This document shows positions 45,776 through 52,524 of a DNA stretch of 60,262 nt, piece by piece. Origin of the DNA: Labilithrix sp. (GTDB lineage: Bacteria > Myxococcota > Polyangia > Polyangiales > Polyangiaceae); the NCBI GenBank assembly GCA_028287035.1, contig JAQBQL010000072.1:1-60262 (forward strand), written 5' to 3'. Position 1 is the first letter of the stretch; each line of letters starts with the position of its first letter. The position numbers were made by a program, and so were the translations under genes. Under the pieces are notes generated by a model. The model did no database searches, had not been told where the DNA came from, and was given only the letters and a program-made list of their open reading frames with translations.

Positions 45776-46441
45776 ATGTCCACTCGCGATGGCCAGGCCA
45801 AGGCACAGCTCCAGGTCTTCCTGATCGACGAGCATCCCGTCGTACGCGCCGGCCTCCGGTCGCTCCTCGAGGCCGAGCCGGACCTCAGCGTGGTCGGCGA
45901 GGCGGGAGACGGTCACAAAGCGATCGAGGCCATCGCCCTGCTGCGGCCGGACGTCGTCGTCACGGAGCTCCTCCTCTCCCCGATGAGCGGCGCGGAGGCG
46001 ACCGAGCAGATCAAGCTCCTCGCCCCCGAGGCCAAGGTCCTCGCGCTCACCGCGCAGGAGGGCCGGGGCTACGTGCAGCTCATGATCGAGGCCGGAGCCT
46101 CGGGATACCTGCTGAAGCGCGCGGCGGTGAGCGAGATCGTGCGCGCGGTACGGGCGGTCGCAGGGGGCGGGCTCTATCTCGATCCCGACGTCGCCGCGCA
46201 GGTCGTCTCCGGGCCCTCGAGCGGCCCGCCCCGGTCGGGCGTGCGCCTCAGCGAGCGCGAGGTGGAGGTGCTGCGGCTCATCGCCGAGGGGCACGCGATG
46301 AAGGAGATCGCGGCGTCGCTGGTCGTGAGCACGCGGACGCTCGAGACCTACCGCGCGCGCGCGATGGACAAGCTTGGATTCCGCACCCGCGCCGAGATCG
46401 TCCAGTATGCGCTCAGCCGCGGCTGGCTGAAGAGCGGCTGA
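45776..46441 (+). CDS. NarL/FixJ-type response regulator with Glu at the phospho-acceptor position
   Basis: A 221-residue regulator. Receiver domain about 12-130 has LIDEHPVVRAGLRSLLE, conserved Thr (LALTAQEG) and Lys (YLLKRAA), but the phospho-acceptor Asp is Glu64 (VVVTELLLSPMSG). Glu mimics phospho-Asp in many receivers, so the protein may be constitutively active or use another signal. The C-terminal LuxR-type HTH (about 155-215, LSEREVEVLRLIAEGHAMKEI) is complete. ATG 45776; ATG 45773 is two codons away. Confidence 0.9.
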   Translation: MSTRDGQAKAQLQVFLIDEHPVVRAGLRSLLEAEPDLSVVGEAGDGHKAIEAIALLRPDVVVTELLLSPMSGAEATEQIKLLAPEAKVLALTAQEGRGYVQLMIEAGASGYLLKRAAVSEIVRAVRAVAGGGLYLDPDVAAQVVSGPSSGPPRSGVRLSEREVEVLRLIAEGHAMKEIAASLVVSTRTLETYRARAMDKLGFRTRAEIVQYALSRGWLKSG

Positions 46442-46656
46442 GCCGCGGGCGTGAACGCTCGCACACGCCCGGCCCTGGTGGCACGGGCGCCACGAGAGCC
46501 ACGAGCAGGGGCGTCACGGCCCCCTGCGTCTCCCGGCCACGGCGCAGAATGCCGAGGATCTCGCCCGTCACGGGTCACGGCCATCTGCCCGCTTCTTGCG
46601 AGAGCCCGCCGCGAACGGGCTCCGCGACGGAGCTTCGCAACAAGGAGCATGACGTG

Positions 46657-47217
46657 ATGAAGATGAACTGGATGATCGCGGTGACGGCTTCGGCGCTCGC
46701 GGTGGCCGCGTGCAACAACAAGAGCTCGGAGACGCCGAGCGGCGCTTCGACGACCACGGGCGCGCAGGGCAGCGGCGCGAACGGCACCGGCGGCGGCGGC
46801 ATGGGCAGCTCCGACAGCACCGGCACGGGCTCCGGCGCGGGCGGCTCCGGCTCCGGCTCGATGGGCAGCGGCAGCGGCACCACCGGCTCCGGCAGCACGA
46901 TGGGCGGCGGCACCACGGGCTCGGGCAGCTCGATGGGCGGCGGCTCGGGCAGCACGATGGGCGGCACGACGGGCTCCGGCAGCTCGATGGGCGCCGGCGG
47001 CGGCACGACGGGCTCTGGCTCGATGGGCTCCGGCAGCACGACGGGCTCCGGCTCCGGCTCCGGCTCTGGCTCGACGGGCTCTGGCTCCGGCTCGGGCGCG
47101 AACGGCGCCGGCACGGGAAGCAAGGGCGGCACGGGCAGCACCGGCGGCAGCATGGGCAGCTCGGGCACCGGCGCGGGCGGCAGCGCGGGCGCGAAGGACG
47201 GCGGCGCGCATCGCTGA
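46657..47217 (+). CDS. Gly/Ser/Thr-repeat lipoprotein
   Basis: A 186-residue protein with lipoprotein signal MKMNWMIAVTASALAVAAC (Cys19) and ribosome site aaggag. The rest is almost only Gly, Ser, Thr and Met in repeats such as GSGSSMGGGSGSTMGGTTG, and it ends GAKDGGAHR. It is presumably a disordered, exposed envelope lipoprotein. It is unusually poor in charged residues. A bidirectional terminator follows. Function unknown. Confidence 0.75.
   Translation: MKMNWMIAVTASALAVAACNNKSSETPSGASTTTGAQGSGANGTGGGGMGSSDSTGTGSGAGGSGSGSMGSGSGTTGSGSTMGGGTTGSGSSMGGGSGSTMGGTTGSGSSMGAGGGTTGSGSMGSGSTTGSGSGSGSGSTGSGSGSGANGAGTGSKGGTGSTGGSMGSSGTGAGGSAGAKDGGAHR
46860..47100 (+). repeat. Imperfect tandem repeats coding Gly/Ser-rich segments
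   Basis: Units like GGCTCCGGCAGCACGATG and GGCTCGGGCAGCTCGATG recur with small changes, coding (T)GSGS(S/T)MGGG. The repeats invite slippage, so repeat number could vary between strains. Confidence 0.6.
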
Positions 47218-47242
47218 TCGCCTTTTCCCTTTCACCGGAAAA

Positions 47243-47289
47243 GAAAAACGCCTGCCCGCGAGTGATCGCGGAGCAGGCGCTTTGCTTTT
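47243..47289. terminator. Bidirectional intrinsic terminator
   Basis: CGCCTGC at 47249-47255 pairs with GCAGGCG at 47273-47279, enclosing a second stem (CCGCG/CGCGG); an A-run (gaaaaa) precedes and a T-rich run (tttgctttt) follows. It can end transcription from both the lipoprotein (plus) and the 47307 gene (minus). Confidence 0.8.
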
Positions 47290-47306
47290 GGTGAATCAGA
47301 AACGAG

Positions 47307-47798
47307 TCAGGCGTTACCGCTCTTGCCCTGACCGCCCTGGCCGCCGCTCTGGATGCGGAGCTTGCCGTCCTTCACCATCTGCTCGAGGCGCCCGACGAGG
47401 ACCTCCACCGACTGCGTCTCGCTCTGCGTGAGCTGCTGCCACAGCTGCGCGTCGCCGTCCTTCGCGTACTTGGCATACGCGTCGAGCCCCTCGAGCTTCT
47501 CCTTGATCGCGCTGATCACGTTGTAAGCGTCGTTCGTGATCGGCGAGCCGACGACGCGCGCGCCGCCGCCTTGCTGACCCTGCTGCTGACCCTGGTTGCT
47601 TTCGCTGTTCTGGTTCTGCGTTCCTGCGGTCGCCATGGGCGGACCTCCTTTGTTGCCCGGCTCGCTGCAGTCGTCATGCCCGTTCTCGCAGTCGGGCGTG
47701 CCCGCATGCGTGGGCGTCCATGCCGGCGGATCGCTCGCGGGGAACGATTCACGCAGCGCCTCGTCGACGAGTCTCTCCTGCTCTGCCTTGGTGACCAT
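47307..47798 (-). CDS. Two-part gene: ESFPASDPP-type peptide in frame with a helical protein
   Basis: From ATG 47798 one open frame codes 163 aa. Residues 1-52 (MVTKAEQERLVDEALRESFP, ASDPPAW) look like a complete small-protein family of about 50-60 aa known from many proteobacteria. Then comes GNKGGPPM, whose bases aaaggaggt are a perfect ribosome site six bases before ATG 47636. From there 109 aa follow (Gln/Gly-rich, then helices NVISAIKEKLEGLDAYAKYA and QSVEVLVGRLEQMVKDGKL). The first ATG has no clear ribosome site. So the gene may make a fusion, a separate 109-aa protein, or both. Function of either part unknown. Confidence 0.7.
   Translation of the reverse strand: MVTKAEQERLVDEALRESFPASDPPAWTPTHAGTPDCENGHDDCSEPGNKGGPPMATAGTQNQNSESNQGQQQGQQGGGARVVGSPITNDAYNVISAIKEKLEGLDAYAKYAKDGDAQLWQQLTQSETQSVEVLVGRLEQMVKDGKLRIQSGGQGGQGKSGNA
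47643..47651 (-). promoter_or_regulatory. Perfect internal ribosome binding site
   Basis: AAAGGAGGT on the minus strand, six bases before the ATG at 47636-47634, inside the reading frame of the 163-aa gene. It is the best Shine-Dalgarno match I noticed in the window and supports an internal start. Confidence 0.85.
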
Positions 47799-47830
47799 GC
47801 GCCGCGTGTTGCAGGACGCCTGCCGGGACG

Positions 47831-48223
47831 TCACGCAGCGTCGCGCGGGCCGCGGCCGTACACGAGGAACCAGCCGAGCACGCTCGCGGCGAGCCAGACG
47901 ACGCCCGCGATCGCGAGCGCCAGGCCTCCGCTGCGGCCGACGAGCGCCACGACGGTCAGCGCGAACACGGCCATCGCCGCCGCGCCGATGCGCGCGCCGC
48001 GGGCGTCGTGCACCGCTTGCGACCGGCCGTCGTGGCGCTTCACCAGCGTGAGGCTCGCCGGCAGGATCGACGGAAAGGCGAGGAAGAGCCCGCCGACGTG
48101 CGGTCCCCATTTCTGAGCGACGAGCCCGGCGCCCACCGTCACGAGGCCACCGAAGACGAAGCGCAGGAGATGCTCCCACCACTTGCTCTTCGTGAGCCCC
48201 CAGAGCTTGACCTTCGGCATCAT
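47831..48223 (-). CDS. DUF3147 membrane protein (second of pair)
   Basis: A 130-residue protein with about four hydrophobic helices (HLLRFVFGGLVTVGAGLVAQ, AAMAVFALTVVALVGRSGGL, VVWLAASVLGWFLVYG) and the family-like basic N-terminus. Its ATG overlaps the stop of the upstream DUF3147 gene (ATGA at 48223-48220), so the pair is co-translated and likely forms one complex. Function unknown. Confidence 0.8.
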   Translation of the reverse strand: MMPKVKLWGLTKSKWWEHLLRFVFGGLVTVGAGLVAQKWGPHVGGLFLAFPSILPASLTLVKRHDGRSQAVHDARGARIGAAAMAVFALTVVALVGRSGGLALAIAGVVWLAASVLGWFLVYGRGPRDAA

Positions 48224-48579
48224 CCGAAGAGCCCTGCCTTCCGTGCGATCGCGTAAGGGCCGAGCGCCAGCGCGAGCCACACCGCATACGAGAGCGCCGC
48301 ACCGAGCCACACCGGCATTCCCTTCTTCTGGGCGATGAGCGCGCACGCGCTCGTGTACGCGAACAACGCGACACACGCGAAGGCCATCATTCTCGCCTCG
48401 GTCCCGACGTACTCCGCCCCCTTCTTCCCCAGCGCCAGCCCGAGGGTCGCGATCGCGACGCTCGGTGCGGCGCCGAAGAGGCCCGAGAACGTCTTCGTCT
48501 CGAAGGCCTCGCCGATCAGCGAGAAGAGCCACACCAGCGCTCCGCCGAGCGCGAACCGAACGATCATCTCCACCACCAT
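48220..48579 (-). CDS. DUF3147 membrane protein (first of pair)
   Basis: A 119-residue protein with about four membrane helices (MVVEMIVRFALGGALVWLFS, ARMMAFACVALFAYTSACAL, WLGAALSYAVWLALALGPYA). It is coupled to the next DUF3147 gene by a 4-base overlap. Divergent from the PAP2 phosphatase at 48640 with 60 bases between. Function unknown. Confidence 0.8.
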   Translation of the reverse strand: MVVEMIVRFALGGALVWLFSLIGEAFETKTFSGLFGAAPSVAIATLGLALGKKGAEYVGTEARMMAFACVALFAYTSACALIAQKKGMPVWLGAALSYAVWLALALGPYAIARKAGLFG

Positions 48580-48639
48580 CGGGCTGCACCTCACTCGCGA
48601 GAAAAGCCGCGTGGCTCGCAGCGTGCAAGAGGCGAGCGC

Positions 48640-49212
48640 GTGCCCAGGCTCCTCACGTCGGTCCCGGTCCTGCTCGGTGCGGCTGCGACGCTCTTCGCGA
48701 TCGGCTGGCGCGCGCGCGGCAAGCAGTTCCTCCCCTTCGACCGCGACGTCCTCCCGTACCTCGGCGGCAACGCGACCGCCTCGGAGCACGTGTGCTGGAT
48801 CGCCCAGCCGAACCGGATGGTGATCTCGGCCGCCGTCGTCGCCGCGGCCGTGCCGGGGCTCGCGCTCCCCGACCGCGCGCGCATCGTCGCCGCGCCGCTG
48901 CTCGCCGCGGGGATCGGCAACGTCGCCAAGCGGCTCGCCCCGCGCGAGCGGCCGAACATGCACCGCTTCGAGCCGAACGGCGGCCAGTCGTACCCGAGCA
49001 CGCACACCGGATCGGCCGCCGCCTTCGGGCTCGCCTGCGCCGGCGTCGCTCGCCGCTACGGGTATGGCCGATGGACGTACGCGCTCGCCCTCGGGTTCGC
49101 CGGGTGGGTGGGCATGGAACGCATCCGCGGCGCGGCGCACTGGCCCACCGACGTGATCGGCGGCATGGCCCTCGGCCTCGGCGCGGCGGGCGCGGCGCTC
49201 CAGGGCGCATGA
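48640..49212 (+). CDS. PAP2-family membrane phosphatase
   Basis: A 190-residue integral phosphatase. The three PAP2 motifs are present: KRLAPRERPN (KxxxxxxRP), YPSTHTGSA (PSxH) and RIRGAAHWPTDVIGG (SRxxxxxHxxxD-like; Arg then His and Asp). Hydrophobic helices surround them. It should dephosphorylate a lipid such as phosphatidate or undecaprenyl pyrophosphate. GTG 48640 with ribosome site agaggcg. Confidence 0.88.
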   Translation: MPRLLTSVPVLLGAAATLFAIGWRARGKQFLPFDRDVLPYLGGNATASEHVCWIAQPNRMVISAAVVAAAVPGLALPDRARIVAAPLLAAGIGNVAKRLAPRERPNMHRFEPNGGQSYPSTHTGSAAAFGLACAGVARRYGYGRWTYALALGFAGWVGMERIRGAAHWPTDVIGGMALGLGAAGAALQGA

Positions 49213-49218
49213 TAGGTT
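49213..49218 (+). promoter_or_regulatory. Possible -10 box of a leaderless transcript
   Basis: TAGGTT ends 7 bases before the ATG at 49226 and there is no ribosome site. Same hexamer and spacing as before 30583. Confidence 0.3.
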
Positions 49219-49225
49219 CCGCACG

Positions 49226-50179
49226 ATGACCCTCGAATCCCTGGACGATCGGTCGCGCGCGCGGGTCGCGCTCGGCGAGGCGCTCCGCAAGGCCGGCTAC
49301 GTGTTCGTCACCCCCACGCCGGAGACGCACCGCCGCGTGCTCGCGCGGGCCGAGGCCGCGGGAGCATCCCACGCGCGGACCTTGCGCGACGTCTTCGGCT
49401 GGTCGAAGCCCTTCGACCCGGAGGTGCTGCCCGAGACCCTCCACGATCTGGCGACGAAGGCCGAGGTCCTCGAGGACGCCGGGTCGGGCCTCCAGCGGTC
49501 GCGGGTTCGCTTCGCGAGCCTCGGCGGCCAGCTCTACGTGCACTCCGCCTATCCGACGAACGACGAGGATGCGGTGTTCTTCGGTCCCGACACCTATCGC
49601 TTCGCCGATCTCCTCCGCGCCGAGGTCCCGGCGCGCGCGGGTCGTCTCGTCGACGTCGGCTGCGGAACGGGCGCGGGTGGCATCTGCGTCGCCGACCGCA
49701 TAGACGAGGTGATCCTCGCCGACGTCAGCCCGAAGGCCCTCGGCTACGCGGCGGTGAGCGCGGCGCTCGCCGGGTTGACCGAGCGCGTCGTCCTCACCGA
49801 GAGCGACGTCCTCCGCGGCGTGATCGGCAACCTCGACGTCGTGATCGCGAACCCGCCGTACCTCGCCGACCCGCGCAGCCGCACGTACCGCGACGGCGGC
49901 GGCGCGCACGGCGAGGGCCTCGCCATCGAGATCACCCGCGAGGCGCTCGCGAGGCTCTCCCCGGGCGGCCGGCTCATCGTCTACACCGGCGCCGCCATCG
50001 TGGAGGGCGCGAGCGAGCTCGAGCTGGCGCTGCGCGAGCTGTGCGAGCAGCGGGGCGCGCCCCACCGGTACGTCGAGCTCGACCCCGACGTGTTCGGCGA
50101 GGAGATCACGAAGAACGAGGCGTACGCCGACGTGGAGCGGATCGCGGCGGTCGCGCTGGTCGCCGACATCCCGCGCTGA
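49226..50179 (+). CDS. PrmC/HemK-like SAM-dependent methyltransferase
   Basis: A 317-residue class I methyltransferase. SAM motif I is VDVGCGTGAGGICV (about 140-153), motif II VILADVSPKAL, and the NPPY motif (IANPPYLADP) marks an enzyme that methylates a nitrogen of an amide or amine in protein or nucleic acid. The N-terminal domain (about 1-130) is not that of PrmC, and a bona fide PrmC is probably elsewhere. Substrate unknown. Just after the PAP2 gene; convergent with the receiver gene. Confidence 0.85.
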   Translation: MTLESLDDRSRARVALGEALRKAGYVFVTPTPETHRRVLARAEAAGASHARTLRDVFGWSKPFDPEVLPETLHDLATKAEVLEDAGSGLQRSRVRFASLGGQLYVHSAYPTNDEDAVFFGPDTYRFADLLRAEVPARAGRLVDVGCGTGAGGICVADRIDEVILADVSPKALGYAAVSAALAGLTERVVLTESDVLRGVIGNLDVVIANPPYLADPRSRTYRDGGGAHGEGLAIEITREALARLSPGGRLIVYTGAAIVEGASELELALRELCEQRGAPHRYVELDPDVFGEEITKNEAYADVERIAAVALVADIPR

Positions 50180-50191
50180 GCCGGCGGTCCG

Positions 50192-50596
50192 TCAGACGGT
50201 CACGCTGCCGTGGCGCACGAAGTAGGTCGTGAGCGCGCTCGCGAGCTGCTCGGCCTTGTACGGCTTCACGATGAGCTCGTTGCACCCCGCCTCGAAGGCG
50301 AGCTCACGATCGCGGGCGGCGCCGAGGCCGCTCGCCACGATGACGTAGAGCTTCCGGAGATCGGGGTGCGCTCGCATGCGCCGGAGCATCTCGTAGCCGT
50401 CCATCACGGGCATGCCGAGGTCGAGCACCACCGCGTCGGGCCGCTTCTCGAGCATCATCTTCAGCGCGATCACGCCGTTCGGCGCCTGCTTGAGGGCATA
50501 GCCGCGCTCCGCGAGGAGCGCCGCGAGGTCCTCGCGCATTTCGACGTCATCGTCGACGAGAAGCACGGTCGGAGGCTTGCCGAGCGGGAAGTTCAA
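50192..50596 (-). CDS. Stand-alone receiver, last gene of the Che-like cascade
   Basis: A 134-residue receiver with acidic pocket VDDDVEM (about 14-20), phospho-acceptor in VVLDLGMPVMDG, and Lys in IVKPYKAEQ. The TTG start overlaps the upstream kinase stop (TTGA), so it is co-translated with the hybrid kinase. It has no output domain, so it may dock on a partner such as CheR or a motility protein. Confidence 0.88.
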   Translation of the reverse strand: MNFPLGKPPTVLLVDDDVEMREDLAALLAERGYALKQAPNGVIALKMMLEKRPDAVVLDLGMPVMDGYEMLRRMRAHPDLRKLYVIVASGLGAARDRELAFEAGCNELIVKPYKAEQLASALTTYFVRHGSVTV

Positions 50597-52524
50597 CTTC
50601 GCTTCAGCGGTCTAGCACGGGTCGCCGCCAGCCTGGCAACGACCCGGAGCACGTCCGCGGGCACCAGCGGTTTCCCGATGTGTGCGTCGAATCCGGCGGT
50701 GAAGGCGACCTTGGCGTCGGCGCTCGAGGCGAAGCCGGAGATCGCCACGGCCGGCACGCGGGCCCTCGCCTCGCTCGTCTCGAAGGTCCGGATCGACCGG
50801 AGCAGATCGTTCCCGCTCGCGATGGGGAGCCCCACGTCGCTCAGCACCACGTCGGGCAGGAGCGTGCGGTAGGCCTCGAGGCCCGTCTCTGCGTCGGCGG
50901 TGCAGACGACGCGCGCGCCGCGGCGCTCGAGGGCCAGCGTGAGGAGCTCGCGCGTGTCGACGTCGTCCTCGACGAGGAGGATCTTGAGGCCGCGCAGATC
51001 GATGAGATCGTCGGAGCCGGGCGCGGGCTCCTCGTTCGACGTGAAGAGCCCGGGAGGCGGGGTCAAGCTGCGGACGCTCCCCGCGACCCGGCGCGGCAGG
51101 GTCACCGTGAACGTGGCGCCGGTGCCCGGACCGTCGCTCGCCGCCACGACGTCCCCGCCGTGGAGCTCCACGATCTGCTTCACGATGAAGAGCCCGAGGC
51201 CGAGGCCGTCCCGGTTCATGCCGGGGTCACCCAGCTGACGGAAGACGTCGAACACCTGGGGCAGGGTCTCGGGCGCGATGCCCGAGCCCGTGTCGCGCAC
51301 CGTGAGCACGACGCGCTCGTCCGCCAGGGAGACGCCGATCGAGACCTTCCCGCCCGCGGGCGTGAACTTCACGGCGTTCGTGAGGAGGTTCGAGACCACC
51401 TGGCGGAGCCGGCCCACGTCGCCGAGCACGGTGGAGTCGAGCTCGCCGAGGTTCTTGTCGACGAGGGTGACCCCCTTGGCCGACGCCGCGGGAAGCATCG
51501 CCTCCACGGCGCTCTTGACGACGCTGCCCAGCGCGACGCCGCGCATCTCGAGCGGCAGCTGGCCGGCGGTGATGCGGGAGACGTCGAGCAGCTGCTCGAT
51601 GAGCTCCGCCTGGACCCGCGCATTCCGCTCGATGGTGGCGAGCGCGCGGTCGCGGCTCGCGTGATCGAGGATCTCCCGGCGGAGCAGGCTCGTCCAGCCG
51701 AGCACCGCGTTGAGCGGGCTGCGCAGATCGTGGGAGAGGATCGCGAGGAAGCGGTCCTTCGCGCGGTTGGCGGTCTCGAGCTCGGCGCGGAGATCGCGCT
51801 CCCGCTGCAACAGATCTTCCTTGTCACGCAGCGCGCGCTGCAGCTCGCGGGTGCGCGCGGCGACGTGCTGCTCGAGCCCGGCGTTCGCCTCGAGAAGGCG
51901 CTCCTGGCGGAGGCGGCGCTCGGTGATGTCGTGCGCGCTCCAGATGATGCGGTCGCCCTCGATGCTGCGGAAGCCGCGCAGCTCCACCGAGACGGGGGAG
52001 CGCCCCTCCGGCGCGAACTCCGCCTCGAGCACCGTCGCGTCGCCGGGCTTCAGCGCGAACACGCGCGAGCGGAGGGTCGCGGCCGTGCTCGCGTCGAGGA
52101 ACGAGGTCAACGGGCGGCGGACGACGCAGGCCTGGTCAATGCCGAGGGTCGCCGCCGCGGCGCTGTTCGCCGCGCGAACCGTCGTGGTGAGCGCGTCGGT
52201 GACGACGAGCGGGTCGGGCGAGAAGTCGAAGAGCTCGCGGTGACGCTGCTGCTCCAGGTGAAGCGACTCGTTCAGCGCAATCAGCTCGTCGAGCTGCGCC
52301 CGCAGCTCCTCTTCCGCGACCGACAGCTCCTCGCCGCGGACCTCGAGCTCCTGGAGCACCTGGCTCACGTTGGAGGCGTCTCCGGTGAGGTCGGTCACCG
52401 ACCAGGGCAGATGCGGTGCTGCTGCGCGTCGCGTCTCCAGATCGACGGAGAACGCCCTCACGCGTTCCATGAGCGCCTTGCCGCGCAGAGCGAAGGTCGC
52501 TCGGTCTCGCTTCGTCGCATTCAT
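50593..52524 (-). CDS. PAS hybrid histidine kinase with C-terminal receiver
   Basis: A 643-residue soluble kinase. A coiled-coil N-terminus (about 55-95), PAS (about 95-200), a second coiled coil, HisKA with His265 (LAILSHDLRSPLNAVL), HATPase (about 370-480, LTNAVKFTPAGGKV, GLGLGLFIVKQIVELHGG) and a receiver (about 512-640) with Asp563 (VVLSDVGLPIA) and Lys618 (HIGKPLV). No membrane segment, so the input is cytoplasmic. ATG 52524 overlaps the CheR-PAS stop. It lies in one transcript with a CheB and CheR-type protein. Confidence 0.93.
   Translation of the reverse strand: MNATKRDRATFALRGKALMERVRAFSVDLETRRAAAPHLPWSVTDLTGDASNVSQVLQELEVRGEELSVAEEELRAQLDELIALNESLHLEQQRHRELFDFSPDPLVVTDALTTTVRAANSAAAATLGIDQACVVRRPLTSFLDASTAATLRSRVFALKPGDATVLEAEFAPEGRSPVSVELRGFRSIEGDRIIWSAHDITERRLRQERLLEANAGLEQHVAARTRELQRALRDKEDLLQRERDLRAELETANRAKDRFLAILSHDLRSPLNAVLGWTSLLRREILDHASRDRALATIERNARVQAELIEQLLDVSRITAGQLPLEMRGVALGSVVKSAVEAMLPAASAKGVTLVDKNLGELDSTVLGDVGRLRQVVSNLLTNAVKFTPAGGKVSIGVSLADERVVLTVRDTGSGIAPETLPQVFDVFRQLGDPGMNRDGLGLGLFIVKQIVELHGGDVVAASDGPGTGATFTVTLPRRVAGSVRSLTPPPGLFTSNEEPAPGSDDLIDLRGLKILLVEDDVDTRELLTLALERRGARVVCTADAETGLEAYRTLLPDVVLSDVGLPIASGNDLLRSIRTFETSEARARVPAVAISGFASSADAKVAFTAGFDAHIGKPLVPADVLRVVARLAATRARPLKRS

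Noticed and set aside
46860..47100. Possible CRISPR or minisatellite
   Set aside because: Repeats are in frame and code Gly/Ser, with no unique spacers of fixed length.
49226..50179. Genuine release-factor methyltransferase PrmC
   Set aside because: NPPY is present but the N-terminal domain differs and prfA is not adjacent; called only PrmC-like.
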